From Clostridiales bacterium (lineage in GTDB: Bacteria > Bacillota > Clostridia > Oscillospirales > CAG-272): DNA of 64,000 nucleotides. Position numbers and translations under genes: made by a program. The notes under the pieces are model-generated. The model saw only the letters and a program-made list of their open reading frames with translations, ran no database searches and was not told the DNA's origin. How positions within the stretch are numbered: position 1 is the first letter of the stretch; each line of letters starts with the position of its first letter. Positions 49,901 to 59,330 of the stretch are shown piece after piece. Where the stretch lies: positions 52,358 to 116,357 of the forward strand of contig JAAWDG010000007.1 of NCBI GenBank assembly GCA_022793655.1, read 5' to 3'.

Positions 49901-49966
49901 TATGCCTATTCGGTTCTTGTCTATTTGACAAGCATATGGCGTGGTGGTGGAATAAACCGAAGGAGG
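49901..49966 (+). ncRNA. structured rpsB leader, candidate S2 autoregulatory element
   Basis: In the leader, TTCGGTT (49909-49915) pairs with AACCGAA (49955-49961), which runs directly into the Shine-Dalgarno AGGAGG (49961-49966). Inside, CTTGTC and GACAAG form a hairpin, and ATGCC can pair with GGCGT. Such a fold beside the ribosome binding site suits translational feedback by S2. Confidence 0.5.
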
Positions 49967-49974
49967 ACATAAAT

Positions 49975-50727
49975 ATGTCTGTTATTTCTATTAAGCAATT
50001 GCTTGAAGCCGGTGTGCATTTTGGACACCACACCAGAAGGTGGAACCCCAAGATGGCCGAGTACATTTTCACTGAGAGAAATGGTATTTATATCATTGAT
50101 CTTCAGAAAACGGTCAAAAAATTTGATGAGGCGTATATGTTTGTGCGCGATGTTGCTACCGCGAAAGGAAATATCCTGTTTGTAGGTACTAAAAAACAGG
50201 CTGCTGATGCGATTAAAGAAGAAGCACTCAAATGCGGCATGTATTATGTAAATGTGCGTTGGCCAGGCGGCATGCTGACTAACTTTAAAACCATTAAAAG
50301 AAGTATTGCGAGATTGAACGCATTAAACCAAATGCAAGAGGATGGCACCTTTAACCTTCTTCCTAAAAAAGAAGTTGCAGCGCTGTTAAAAGAACGGGAT
50401 TCATTGGAAAAGAACTATGGCGGTATTAAGGATATGCCTGGTCTGCCTGACTGTATTTTTATTGTTGACCCTCGCAAAGAGAGAAACGCTGTGTTAGAGG
50501 CAAAGAAATTGGGAATTCCAGTTGTTGCCATTGTAGATACAAACTGTGATCCGGACGATGCTGATTATGTCATTCCTGGTAATGATGATGCAATTCGTGC
50601 AATCAAATTGATTTCCTCTTCTTTGGCTGATGCAGTGATTGAAGGCAAACAGGGTGAGCAGCTTGATGACGCTGCCGCTGAGGAAACAGTTGATGCAGAA
50701 GATGAAAATGTAGGGGCAGCAGAGTAA
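49975..50727 (+). CDS. rpsB: 30S ribosomal protein S2
   Basis: A 250-residue S2. [27 protein letters not shown] opens the protein (the early Gly-His-His is diagnostic), [15 protein letters not shown] is near 47, and [15 protein letters not shown] is near 155. The Glu/Asp-rich tail is common. The ATG at 49975 follows AGGAGG by 8 bases; the longer frame reads through the leader. Confidence 0.97.
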   Translation: MSVISIKQLLEAGVHFGHHTRRWNPKMAEYIFTERNGIYIIDLQKTVKKFDEAYMFVRDVATAKGNILFVGTKKQAADAIKEEALKCGMYYVNVRWPGGMLTNFKTIKRSIARLNALNQMQEDGTFNLLPKKEVAALLKERDSLEKNYGGIKDMPGLPDCIFIVDPRKERNAVLEAKKLGIPVVAIVDTNCDPDDADYVIPGNDDAIRAIKLISSSLADAVIEGKQGEQLDDAAAEETVDAEDENVGAAE

Positions 50728-50740
50728 GGGGGAGTAAAAA

Positions 50741-51673
50741 ATGGCAAATATTACAGCAAGTGCGGTCAGCGAACTTAGAAAAGCGACCGGATGCGGTATG
50801 ATGGATTGTAAAAAGGCTCTTGTAGAAGCAAATGGAGACTTTGAGGCAGCCAAGAAAATTTTACGTGAAAAAGGACTTTCGGTAGCAGCCAAAAAACAGG
50901 ATCGTATTGCTGCTGAGGGACTTGTTGATATTATGTTGACTGACGATGGCAAAACAGCCGCTATGATTGAAGTTAACTCAGAGACAGATTTTGTAGCGAA
51001 GAACGAGTCGTTTGGCGAATTTGTTAAAGGATTGCTGCGTACAATTTTGAGCAAGCGTCCTAATAATGTGGATGAGTTAATGGCACTGCCTTTTGATGGC
51101 ACAGATGTCAGTGTGGAAGATGAACTGAAAGATAAAACTTTTGTTATCGGTGAAAAACTCTCCATTCGTCGTTTTGTTGTTGTAGAAGGTTATTTGAATA
51201 CCTATATTCACGGTAAGGGCACCACAGGTGTTATTGTTAAAATGAATGCAAATGACGAAGCTGCAAAGAGCGAGAAATTTGCTGAATGTTCTAAAAACAT
51301 CGCGTTGCAGATTGCGGCTATGGCGCCTGCTTATGCAACAAAAGAAGATGTACCAGAGTCAATTGTAAATGAAGAAAAAGAGGTTTTGATTGCGCAAATC
51401 AAAGCAGATCCGAAAAACGAAAGCAAGCCAGAGCAGATCATTGAAAAAATGGTCACTGGACGTATTGGCAAGTTTTATGAGAAAAACTGTTTGAACGAAC
51501 AGGCTTATGTAAAAGACGATGGTATGAGCGTTAAGCAATATGTAGAATCTGTTGCCAAAGAATTGGGTGCTCCTCTTTCTATCCATTCCTTTGTTCTGTT
51601 TGAAAAAGGCGAAGGAATTGAGAAGAGAGAAGATAATCTTGGCGATGAAGTAGCAAAGATGCTGGGCAAATAA
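50741..51673 (+). CDS. tsf: elongation factor Ts
   Basis: A 310-residue nucleotide-exchange factor for EF-Tu. The N-terminal UBA-like domain has VSELRKATGCGMMDCKKALVEA, and EVNSETDFVAKNE near 72 is the core signature. It is 13 bases after rpsB and ends at a strong terminator. Confidence 0.97.
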   Translation: MANITASAVSELRKATGCGMMDCKKALVEANGDFEAAKKILREKGLSVAAKKQDRIAAEGLVDIMLTDDGKTAAMIEVNSETDFVAKNESFGEFVKGLLRTILSKRPNNVDELMALPFDGTDVSVEDELKDKTFVIGEKLSIRRFVVVEGYLNTYIHGKGTTGVIVKMNANDEAAKSEKFAECSKNIALQIAAMAPAYATKEDVPESIVNEEKEVLIAQIKADPKNESKPEQIIEKMVTGRIGKFYEKNCLNEQAYVKDDGMSVKQYVESVAKELGAPLSIHSFVLFEKGEGIEKREDNLGDEVAKMLGK

Positions 51674-51694
51674 TTGAAGAATACTTTTTGAAAT

Positions 51695-51733
51695 AAAAAA
51701 CGGATCATGTGGAAACATGTATCCGTTTTTTTG
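51695..51733 (+). terminator. terminator of rpsB-tsf
   Basis: AAAAAACGGATCATGT and ACATGTATCCGTTTTTTT form a long stem with one bulge and a GGAA loop, ending in a T-run. Confidence 0.92.
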
Positions 51734-51803
51734 TGTTTATTGGTCGAGTATGGATTAAGTTAGATTGTAGAAGTTGCATTTCTTTTAAAATCTTGAAAGA
51801 CTA

Positions 51804-51832
51804 TTTACAAACACAGTTTTTTCATGTAAAAT
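51804..51832 (+). promoter_or_regulatory. sigma-A promoter of the pyrH-polC run
   Basis: TTTACA (51804-51809), 17 bases, TAAAAT (51827-51832); 32 bases before the pyrH ATG. Confidence 0.78.
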
Positions 51833-51864
51833 ATGAATGGTAAATTTGGAAAAGGATGAAACGA

Positions 51865-52590
51865 ATGGATTGTGAAAAGAAGCCGGTTTATCGGCGCGTA
51901 TTGTTGAAGCTTTCGGGCGAAGCTTTGCGCAATGGAAAAAATGAAATTATTGATTTTGAATATGTCAATAGGGTTTGTCTTGAAATATTAAAATGGAAAA
52001 ACGCTGGTGTTCAGATCGCGATTGTCATCGGTGCCGGCAATATATGGCGGGGCCGACAGGGCGAGAAAATGGATCAAACCAGGGCTGATCACATGGGCAT
52101 GCTTGCTACAACAATTAACTGTTTAGCTATGCAGGACGTATTTTTATCTTTAGGTACAGAAGCAGAAGTGTTCACAGCAGCTGATATGCCTTCGTTTGCG
52201 CATACGTATACACGAGATGATGCAGTGCAAGCTTTAGAAAATGGCAAAATTGTTCTTTTTGGCTGCGGTCTTGGAAATCCTTATTTTTCAACCGACACAG
52301 CTGCTGTACTGCGTGCGGCTGAAATAAGAGCTGATATTTCTTTATTTGCCAAGAATATCGATGGTGTGTATACGGCTGACCCTAAGAAGGACCCGCATGC
52401 AGTACGATATGATACATTAAGCTATGAAGAAATTCTCAGCAAAAGACTGGCGGCAATTGATTTAACAGCGGCGGCTTTTTGTCTTGCGAATCAATTAAAA
52501 GTACTCGTTTTTGGATTGGATGATCCGGTGAATATTGGCAAAGCCATTCAAGGTGAAACCATTGGTACGATATTGAGGGGCGAAAAATAG
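51865..52590 (+). CDS. pyrH: uridylate kinase (UMP kinase)
   Basis: A 241-residue hexameric UMP kinase. LLKLSGEALRNG near 14, VIGAGNIWRGRQG near 55 and the C-terminal ATP loop NIDGVYTADPKKDP near 165 are diagnostic. AAAAGGA lies 9 bases before the ATG at 51865, while the ATG at 51856 directly abuts it. First gene of the long run to polC. Confidence 0.95.
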   Translation: MDCEKKPVYRRVLLKLSGEALRNGKNEIIDFEYVNRVCLEILKWKNAGVQIAIVIGAGNIWRGRQGEKMDQTRADHMGMLATTINCLAMQDVFLSLGTEAEVFTAADMPSFAHTYTRDDAVQALENGKIVLFGCGLGNPYFSTDTAAVLRAAEIRADISLFAKNIDGVYTADPKKDPHAVRYDTLSYEEILSKRLAAIDLTAAAFCLANQLKVLVFGLDDPVNIGKAIQGETIGTILRGEK

Positions 52591-52703
52591 TGTGAGATTC
52601 GTTTCACCTCGTTTTATTTTCTATTGAAATATAATTGAATTTTATTATTTTTTGTCGGACGCTTAATTGCTTTGTGCTTACGTGCGGCGGAATGGAGATT
52701 GAT

Positions 52704-53258
52704 ATGAGTTTTGAAGTAAAGCCTTATGAAGAGAAAATGAACAAATGCATTACTGCGTTTGAGGGAGAGTTAGCAACCGTGCGCGCAGGCCGTGCCAATC
52801 CATCTTTATTAGACAAGGTTACGGTTGATTATTATGGATCACCCACGCCGGTGAATCAGGTTGGCGAAGTAAAGGCAACCGATCCCAGAACCATTGTGGT
52901 TTCACCGTGGGATCCTTCGCTACTTAAGCAAATTGAAAAGGCCATTATGGTTGCTGATTTGGGCCTTCAGCCACAGAACGATGGTAAGGTGATTCGCATT
53001 TCCATTCCTCAACTTACTGAAGAGACACGAAAAGACTTGACCAAACAAGTGTCTAAAATGAGTGAAGAGGGCAAGGTAGCTATCCGAAATGTACGTCGTG
53101 ATGCGAACGACAAGTTAAAAGCAGCTAAAAAAGCAAAAGAAATTACAGAGGATGATGAAAAAAGCTTAGAAAAGAAAATTCAAGATCTTACTGATAAGTT
53201 TATCAAACAGATTGATACTATTACGGATCAGAAAAATAAAGAAATTATGTCAATTTGA
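52704..53258 (+). CDS. frr: ribosome recycling factor
   Basis: A 184-residue factor that splits post-termination ribosomes with EF-G. TVRAGRANPSLLDKVTVDYYGSPTPV and IPQLTEETRKDLTKQVSKM are diagnostic. A GGAG lies 7 bases before the ATG at 52704; the longer frame has no signal. It is followed by a GC-rich hairpin before uppS. Confidence 0.96.
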   Translation: MSFEVKPYEEKMNKCITAFEGELATVRAGRANPSLLDKVTVDYYGSPTPVNQVGEVKATDPRTIVVSPWDPSLLKQIEKAIMVADLGLQPQNDGKVIRISIPQLTEETRKDLTKQVSKMSEEGKVAIRNVRRDANDKLKAAKKAKEITEDDEKSLEKKIQDLTDKFIKQIDTITDQKNKEIMSI

Positions 53259-53264
53259 ACTTGG

Positions 53265-53290
53265 TTTGGGCAGACGTTGGTCTGCCCAAA
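53265..53290 (+). other. 11-bp hairpin between frr and uppS
   Basis: TTTGGGCAGAC (53265-53275) and GTCTGCCCAAA (53280-53290) are perfect complements around GTTG. No T-run follows, so it is more likely an RNA-stability or processing element than a terminator. Confidence 0.6.
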
Positions 53291-53357
53291 GAACTATACC
53301 GGTATTACATGGTCTGTGGTAACATAGATGGCCGGTTTTATGATAAAAGGAATCGTG

Positions 53358-54068
53358 ATGCAGATGCAAACAGAGCAAAAAACGCAAAAAGCAAACGGGC
53401 TTCAGCATATTGCTTTTATTATGGATGGCAATGGCCGTTGGGCGCAAAAGCGTGGGTTGCCAAGAGAATACGGTCATAAAATAGGAGCGGATGTTTTCCG
53501 GAAAACAGTAGAGTACTGTGATGACATTGGTATCCACTGTGTAACGGTATATGCATTTTCTACCGAGAACTGGAAAAGACCAGGCCGTGAAATCAGCGCC
53601 ATTATGCTGTTATTTAAACAGTATTTAAAGGATGCTGTCAAAACAATGATGAAACGGGATATCCGCATTGTTTTTTTAGGTGATAAGAGTCCTTTCCCAA
53701 AAGATGTTATTAAACAAATGGAAGAGATTGAGCGCGATTCGGCACAAAATACGAAAAGGCTGAATATTGCGATGAATTATGGCGGCAGAGCAGAAATTGT
53801 GCATGCGGTGAATCAATTAATGGGTCAAGGATATAAAGAGATTACAGAAGAAGATATAGCAAAGCAACTGTATACGTTAGATGCACCTATGCCTGATTTA
53901 ATTGTGCGTACGGGCGGTGAGCAGCGTATATCAAATTTCTTAATGTGGCAAAGCGCCTACTCAGAACTCTATTTTACTGATATTTTGTGGCCGGATTTTA
54001 CCGAAAACGATGTTGATAAAGCTGTAGCGGAGTTTGAGAGCCGTAATCGGCGTTTTGGCGGTGTTTAA
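53358..54068 (+). CDS. uppS: isoprenyl (undecaprenyl diphosphate) synthase
   Basis: A 236-residue cis-prenyltransferase that makes undecaprenyl diphosphate, the lipid carrier for cell-wall glycans. The catalytic FIMDGNGRWAQKRGLPR is near 18, YAFSTENWKRP is near 66 and DLIVRTGGEQRISNFLMWQSAYSEL near 180 carries the diphosphate-binding residues. AAAAGGA lies 6 bases before the ATG at 53358. Confidence 0.94.
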   Translation: MQMQTEQKTQKANGLQHIAFIMDGNGRWAQKRGLPREYGHKIGADVFRKTVEYCDDIGIHCVTVYAFSTENWKRPGREISAIMLLFKQYLKDAVKTMMKRDIRIVFLGDKSPFPKDVIKQMEEIERDSAQNTKRLNIAMNYGGRAEIVHAVNQLMGQGYKEITEEDIAKQLYTLDAPMPDLIVRTGGEQRISNFLMWQSAYSELYFTDILWPDFTENDVDKAVAEFESRNRRFGGV

Positions 54069-54129
54069 GGGTTGTATAATTTGATATATGAGAATCAAGA
54101 CCGTGTATAAGCGGTGGAATGGAGTTTAT

Positions 54130-54969
54130 ATGAAAACAAGAATTATAACTGCAATTGTGGCACTTGCCGTTTTTGCGCCGATTTTATATTTTTCTGATAC
54201 CTGGCCATTTGTTGCTTTTGCTTGTGTGGTGAGCCTTTTGGCTTCTTATGAAATATTAAAATGTGCCGGCCTTGATAAGGAATGGTTTTTATCAATTCCA
54301 ACCATGTTGGTCTTTACCTTTATTCCTTTTTGCACGCGCTATGTTTTTGAAGAAAATAGTGCTTTTTTAAGGTATGTTTGCGTGGTACTGTTAATATATA
54401 TGTTTTACGTTTTTGCAGTGGCCGTTTTCTCTAAGGGTAAAATTCAAATTACAGACGCGTGTCTTGTTTTTATGATGAACGCCTATGCATGCGCTGGCTT
54501 TTGCTCTATGGTTTTTTTGCGTGACTTAGCGGGGGCGGGTATGTTTATGTTTCCGTTGCTTTTTATGGGGGCATGGGTGACCGATACAGGCGCTTATTTC
54601 GTAGGTGTTGCATTTGGTAAGCATAAGCTCATTCCAGATGTGAGTCCTAAAAAATCGGTAGAAGGCGCGGTAGGCGGCTTGCTTATTACTACACTGGTAT
54701 TCCTTTTATACGGCCTTTTTATTGATAAAGTTTTTGATCATCAGGTTAATTATGCGGGCTTATTGATTATGGGCCTTTTAGTGGCGGTTGTTTCTATGAT
54801 TGGCGATTTAATTGCGTCACTTGTCAAACGTCATTATAGCATTAAAGATTTTGGCACGCTGTTTCCAGGGCATGGTGGGGTGTTAGATCGTTTTGACAGT
54901 ATTCTTGCCTCCTCATTATTCATATTTGTTTTATGTAATCTTTCTGATTATTTTATATTAATTCAATGA
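54130..54969 (+). CDS. cdsA: phosphatidate cytidylyltransferase
   Basis: A 279-residue membrane enzyme that forms CDP-diacylglycerol from phosphatidate and CTP. It has about eight hydrophobic segments and the C-terminal signature SLVKRHYSIKDFG followed by LFPGHGGVLDRFDS. WVTDTGAYFVG and SPKKSVEGAVGG are also characteristic. GGAG lies 5 bases before the ATG at 54130. Its substrate comes from PlsC-type enzymes such as the one at 20785. Confidence 0.94.
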   Translation: MKTRIITAIVALAVFAPILYFSDTWPFVAFACVVSLLASYEILKCAGLDKEWFLSIPTMLVFTFIPFCTRYVFEENSAFLRYVCVVLLIYMFYVFAVAVFSKGKIQITDACLVFMMNAYACAGFCSMVFLRDLAGAGMFMFPLLFMGAWVTDTGAYFVGVAFGKHKLIPDVSPKKSVEGAVGGLLITTLVFLLYGLFIDKVFDHQVNYAGLLIMGLLVAVVSMIGDLIASLVKRHYSIKDFGTLFPGHGGVLDRFDSILASSLFIFVLCNLSDYFILIQ

Positions 54970-54981
54970 GGAAATGGTATT

Positions 54982-55902
54982 ATGAATGTCATACTACAAA
55001 AAGCAAGAGGTTTTATCTATCAAAACGCAAGGCCAATTGATTTAGCGAGATGGCAATATCATTTTGAAAACGGAAGCAAAGAAGTTGTACTTCATGCCTT
55101 GTCCTATTATCAAAATAAGGATGGTGGCTTTGGGCATGCATTAGAAGCTGATGCTTGGAATCCGAACTCGTCGCCTATTCAAACATGGACTGCAACTGAG
55201 GTTTTGCGTGAAATCAATTTTACGGATCCATCACATCCAATAATCGAAGGGATTCTCCAATATCTTGCTAGTGGGCAAGATTTTGATGGCACGGTTTGGT
55301 ATAATACGATCAAAAGCAATAATGATTATCCGCATGCGCCGTGGTGGCATACTGAAAGTGAAAGTACTTCTCATCATTCATATAATCCCACTGCATGTCT
55401 TGCTGGATTTATTATTCGATTTGCAAGGCCTGACAGCCATTTGTATAAACTTGGCTGCCGTATAGCCAAAGAAGCCTATGAAGCGCTTTTTTCGGCCGAA
55501 ACAGAAGCGGATATGCACACGCTCGGTTGCTATATTCGATTACTGCAATATATGGAAGAAGCAGGTAAAGACGATCTTATTGATTTATCAATGTTAAAGA
55601 CAAAACTATGTGAACAAGTAAAGAGCTCTTTAACAACCGATTTAACAGCTTGGAAGACCGGATATATATGTAAGCCGTCGCAGTTCTTTTATACAAAGGA
55701 CAGTTGTTTTTATCAAGATAATCAAGCACTTTCAGAATTTGAGTGTGACTTTATCATAAAAACACAGCTGAAAAATGGTTCGTGGCAAATTCCATGGGGA
55801 TGGAGCGATTATCCGGAAGAATGGGCCATCAGTCAAAACTGGTGGAAGTCGAATAATATTATTTTGAACTGTCTTTACCTTCGTGGATTGGGAAGAATAT
55901 AA
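54982..55902 (+). CDS. alpha/alpha-barrel (terpene cyclase/prenyltransferase-like) protein
   Basis: A 306-residue soluble protein not normally found in this operon. It has QW-like repeats of the squalene-hopene cyclase/prenyltransferase alpha/alpha barrel: YYQNKDGGFGHALEADAWN near 43 and TQLKNGSWQIPWGWSDYP near 265, with intervening helices and clusters of His, Trp and Tyr (HAPWWHTESESTSHHS near 117). The acidic DDTA motif of hopene cyclases is absent. No signal peptide. GAGGAAATGGT precedes the ATG and only 12 bases separate it from cdsA. It could bind or modify a prenyl or glycan substrate, but no function can be assigned. Confidence 0.7.
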   Translation: MNVILQKARGFIYQNARPIDLARWQYHFENGSKEVVLHALSYYQNKDGGFGHALEADAWNPNSSPIQTWTATEVLREINFTDPSHPIIEGILQYLASGQDFDGTVWYNTIKSNNDYPHAPWWHTESESTSHHSYNPTACLAGFIIRFARPDSHLYKLGCRIAKEAYEALFSAETEADMHTLGCYIRLLQYMEEAGKDDLIDLSMLKTKLCEQVKSSLTTDLTAWKTGYICKPSQFFYTKDSCFYQDNQALSEFECDFIIKTQLKNGSWQIPWGWSDYPEEWAISQNWWKSNNIILNCLYLRGLGRI

Positions 55903-55971
55903 CTTTGTTTAACATAACCAAATTTTGTCTTTTTACGAGTAAATCAAAATTATCATTGATAAAGATATAAC

Positions 55972-57129
55972 ATGAATAAACAAAACAAGAAAATTATAAT
56001 TTTAGGGTCTACTGGTTCAGTGGGACGGCAAACAGTTGATGTGGCTCGCGCTTATTCAGTCACGGTAGAAGGAATCGCGGCTTATCAAAATATTCACTGT
56101 TTAGAGGAGCAGATTCGATTGATGCATCCACGTTTTTGCGCCGTGTTGCATGAAGAGGCGGCTAAAGATTTGTCTGTACGCACGGCGGATACTGATACCA
56201 AAATTGTAAGCGGCCAAGAGGGCCTTTTGCAGATGATTGAAGCGTCGGGTGCAGACATGGCATTTAATTCGATTATGGGGCGTGCCGGTCTTGAACCGAC
56301 GTTGGCGGCGATTCACCGTGGCATGGATATTGCCTTAGCCAACAAAGAAACGCTGGTTTGCGCGGGTGAGCTTGTTATGCAGGCGGCCAAAGAAAATAGG
56401 GTGAAAATTTTGCCAGTGGACAGCGAGCATTCGGCTATTTTTCAATGTTTATTGGCAGGAAAACGTGAAGAGGTAAAACGCCTGATTTTAACAGCGTCGG
56501 GCGGTCCTTTTTTTGGCCGAACGAAGGATGAACTTCGTGGTATTAGTAAAGAGCAGGCCCTAAAACATCCTACGTGGAGCATGGGGCAGAAAATTTCAAT
56601 TGATTCAGCGACCATGATGAATAAGGGGTTTGAGATTATTGAGGCTTGTCATTTGTTCGGCCTGTCAGCCGACAAGGTGGATGTGATTGTCCACAGGGAA
56701 AGCATTATTCATTCAATGGTTGAATTTACTGACGGTTGTGTGATGGCGCAAATGGGCTTGCCAGATATGCGAAGCTGCATTCGATACGCACTGTTTTATC
56801 CTGATCGCTGTGTCTATCAAGGCGAAAGCTTAGATTTAACGACTCTTGGGAAATTGACATTTTATTCACCGGATGAAGACACCTTTTCTTTGCTGCCTTT
56901 GGCAAGACGGGCGTTTCAGACAGGCGGCCTTTTGCCATGTGTATTAAATGCGGCCAATGAAGCCGCTGTTGATTTGTTTCTGCATGACCAAATCGAATTT
57001 ATGGATATTTTTGATATCGTTACTAAGGTGGTACAAACGTATCCAAACTCCGAAAATCCAACACTATTTGAAATTATGCAGGCGGATAAAGAGGTAAGAA
57101 GTGCTGTAAAAGAAGGGATGTTAAAGTAA
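55972..57129 (+). CDS. dxr: 1-deoxy-D-xylulose 5-phosphate reductoisomerase
   Basis: A 385-residue NADPH enzyme of the MEP pathway. The cofactor motif GSTGSVGRQTVDV is near 12, ANKETLVCAGE near 123, the metal and substrate motifs VDSEHSAIFQCL near 150 and SIDSATMMNKGFE near 210. Together with ispG and ispH in this window it covers part of isoprenoid synthesis. The ribosome binding site is weak (AAAGATATAAC). Confidence 0.96.
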   Translation: MNKQNKKIIILGSTGSVGRQTVDVARAYSVTVEGIAAYQNIHCLEEQIRLMHPRFCAVLHEEAAKDLSVRTADTDTKIVSGQEGLLQMIEASGADMAFNSIMGRAGLEPTLAAIHRGMDIALANKETLVCAGELVMQAAKENRVKILPVDSEHSAIFQCLLAGKREEVKRLILTASGGPFFGRTKDELRGISKEQALKHPTWSMGQKISIDSATMMNKGFEIIEACHLFGLSADKVDVIVHRESIIHSMVEFTDGCVMAQMGLPDMRSCIRYALFYPDRCVYQGESLDLTTLGKLTFYSPDEDTFSLLPLARRAFQTGGLLPCVLNAANEAAVDLFLHDQIEFMDIFDIVTKVVQTYPNSENPTLFEIMQADKEVRSAVKEGMLK

Positions 57130-57222
57130 ACAATTTTTAGCTCGAAATTAACTTATTGGGACTTATGCGGCGATAAGGTATTGTGATGGGATTTTGCCAT
57201 CATAAAGAAAGGATATGAAGCG

Positions 57223-58254
57223 ATGAACATTGTCATGACGATATTGATTACCGTTCTTGTTTTTGGTGCATTGATTCTCATTCACGAGTTCGGACATTAT
57301 CTGTTTGCACGCCTTTTTAAGGTGAGCATTTTAGAGTTTGCTATTGGTATGGGGCCAAAACTGCTATCTAAAAAATCTAAAAAGACGGGCATTGACTATT
57401 CTTGGCGCGCTTTGCCTGTGGGCGGTTTTGTTTCTATGGTGGGCGAAGAGGGCGGCAGCGAGGATGAAGGCGCTCTTTCGAAAAAGCCAAAATGGCAGCG
57501 AGCGATTGTTTTGGCGGCAGGCGCGTGCATGAATCTGCTGCTTGGCTTTTTGATTATGGTTATTTATGTTTCGTCATCGCCAGCGCTTGGATCAACCGTC
57601 GTAGCTGCTTTTTCGGAAGAGGCAACTTCTTATCAGTCTGGGCTGCAAACCGGTGATGAGATTGTGGCGGTAGATGGACATAAAGTTCATATTCTTTATG
57701 ATTTATCCTATGCTATATCTCGTTATGGTACCGAGCCAATTTCAATCACTGTCGTAAGAGAAGGGGAGAAAACGGTTTTAGAAAATGTGTCATTTCCTTC
57801 TTACACAGAAATGGGTGTTACCTTTGGTGAGCAGGATTTTAAGGTAACTAGAGTTGAGAAAAATCCGGCTTCTGTTCTTTATTATGCTTTCCATCAAGGT
57901 GTAACCACCGTGCGCATGGTATGGGAATCATTGATTGATATGCTTACGGGTCGGTATGGCTTAGAGGCGATGTCTGGACCGGTAGGTGTTTCTTCTGCGA
58001 TTGGTGATGCAGCCAGTTCGGGTATAGACAGTTTTTTGATTTTGGTAGCGCTGATCACGATCAATCTTGGGATTTTTAATTTGTTGCCGTTTCCGGCACT
58101 TGATGGCGGTCAACTTTTGTTTTTGCTTATTGAAGCTATACGCAAAAAGCCAATAAAGCCAGAAATAGCGGGAATCATTAATTCGGCAGGACTGGTTTTA
58201 TTAATGTTGCTTATGCTGATTGTGACTGTTAAAGATGTAATAGGATTTATGTAA
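57223..58254 (+). CDS. rseP: RIP zinc metalloprotease RseP/RasP
   Basis: A 343-residue site-2 protease. The catalytic HEFGH lies in the first membrane helix (about 22-26), a PDZ domain spans about 120-190, and NLLPFPALDGGQ near 285 provides the third zinc ligand Asp. The C terminus is a membrane helix. It cleaves anti-sigma factors or signal peptide remnants inside the membrane. AGAAAGGATATG precedes the start; the stop overlaps ispG as TAATG. Confidence 0.95.
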   Translation: MNIVMTILITVLVFGALILIHEFGHYLFARLFKVSILEFAIGMGPKLLSKKSKKTGIDYSWRALPVGGFVSMVGEEGGSEDEGALSKKPKWQRAIVLAAGACMNLLLGFLIMVIYVSSSPALGSTVVAAFSEEATSYQSGLQTGDEIVAVDGHKVHILYDLSYAISRYGTEPISITVVREGEKTVLENVSFPSYTEMGVTFGEQDFKVTRVEKNPASVLYYAFHQGVTTVRMVWESLIDMLTGRYGLEAMSGPVGVSSAIGDAASSGIDSFLILVALITINLGIFNLLPFPALDGGQLLFLLIEAIRKKPIKPEIAGIINSAGLVLLMLLMLIVTVKDVIGFM

Positions 58255-59330
58255 TGAATTATAACGAATATAGAAGAAAAAGTCGTCAAGTCAAAGTGGG
58301 CGGCTTATATATCGGCGGAAATGCGCCGCTTTCGGTGCAGTCTATGACCAATACCAATACAGGTGATGTGACGGCGACGCTTGCGCAGGTGCGTGCGTTA
58401 GCCGCTTCTGGTTGTGATCTTGTACGAATTAGTATTCCAAGTATCGAGCAGGCTGAAACGATTTATCAAATCAAAAATGCCGGCGTTACATTGCCGCTTG
58501 TGGCCGACATTCATTTTGATTATAAGATTGCGCTTGCTTGTGTGAGCGCAGGGGTCGATAAAATTCGCATTAATCCAGGAAATATTGGTGCGAAAGATCG
58601 CGTCAGAGCAGTAGCTAAAGCCTGTGCTGCAAAAAATATACCTATTCGGATTGGTGTAAACGGCGGTTCTCTTGAGGCCTCGCTATTAGCGAAATATGGA
58701 AAGCCATGTGCTGAAGCGTTGGCGGAAAGTGCCTTGTATCATGCCGCACTGTTAGAAGAGGTTGATTTTGGCGATATTATATTATCGATTAAATCATCAG
58801 ATGTAAAAACCATGATTGAGGCGAATCGTCTTTTAGCGGAACAATGTGATTATCCTTTGCATTTAGGGGTAACTGAAGCAGGCGGTGCTCATATGGGTAC
58901 ATTAAAGAATGCCGCTGGTATAGGTGCGCTTTTGGCACAGGGGATTGGTGATACGCTTCGTGTCTCTCTGACGGCTGACCCTTGCAGGGAAGGAATCGAA
59001 GGAACCAATCTTCTAAAGGCGATGAGGCTCTATGATAAGCCTTATGTCAACTTAACTTCGTGTCCTACTTGCGCCAGAACCAAAGTGAATTTAATCGATT
59101 ATGTACAAACGCTGGAACAAAGGATTGAGACTGAGTGCCATCCGTCAAGGCCAGTTCACGCTGCCTTTATGGGCTGTGCGGTGAACGGACCTGGTGAAGC
59201 CCGAGAGGCGGATGTGGGGATTGCCGCCGGCGACGGCGAGGGATTGCTCTTTAAAAATGGCAAAGCGATATGCAAAATACCAGAAGAAAAAATGATTGAC
59301 GTGTTAATTGAGGAGATCAATAAATACTAA
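58254..59330 (+). CDS. ispG: 4-hydroxy-3-methylbut-2-enyl diphosphate synthase
   Basis: A 358-residue [4Fe-4S] enzyme of the MEP pathway that produces the substrate of IspH. VQSMTNTNTGDV near 24, INPGNIGAKDRV near 103 and cluster cysteines in NLTSCPTCARTKVN near 263 and GCAVNGPGEA near 302. It overlaps rseP upstream and polC downstream by one base each (TAATG both times). Confidence 0.96.
   Translation: MNYNEYRRKSRQVKVGGLYIGGNAPLSVQSMTNTNTGDVTATLAQVRALAASGCDLVRISIPSIEQAETIYQIKNAGVTLPLVADIHFDYKIALACVSAGVDKIRINPGNIGAKDRVRAVAKACAAKNIPIRIGVNGGSLEASLLAKYGKPCAEALAESALYHAALLEEVDFGDIILSIKSSDVKTMIEANRLLAEQCDYPLHLGVTEAGGAHMGTLKNAAGIGALLAQGIGDTLRVSLTADPCREGIEGTNLLKAMRLYDKPYVNLTSCPTCARTKVNLIDYVQTLEQRIETECHPSRPVHAAFMGCAVNGPGEAREADVGIAAGDGEGLLFKNGKAICKIPEEKMIDVLIEEINKY

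Noticed and set aside
50494..51165. 223-codon antisense frame over rpsB/tsf
   Set aside because: A shadow of two certain ribosomal/translation genes; Ser/Phe-rich, no domain.
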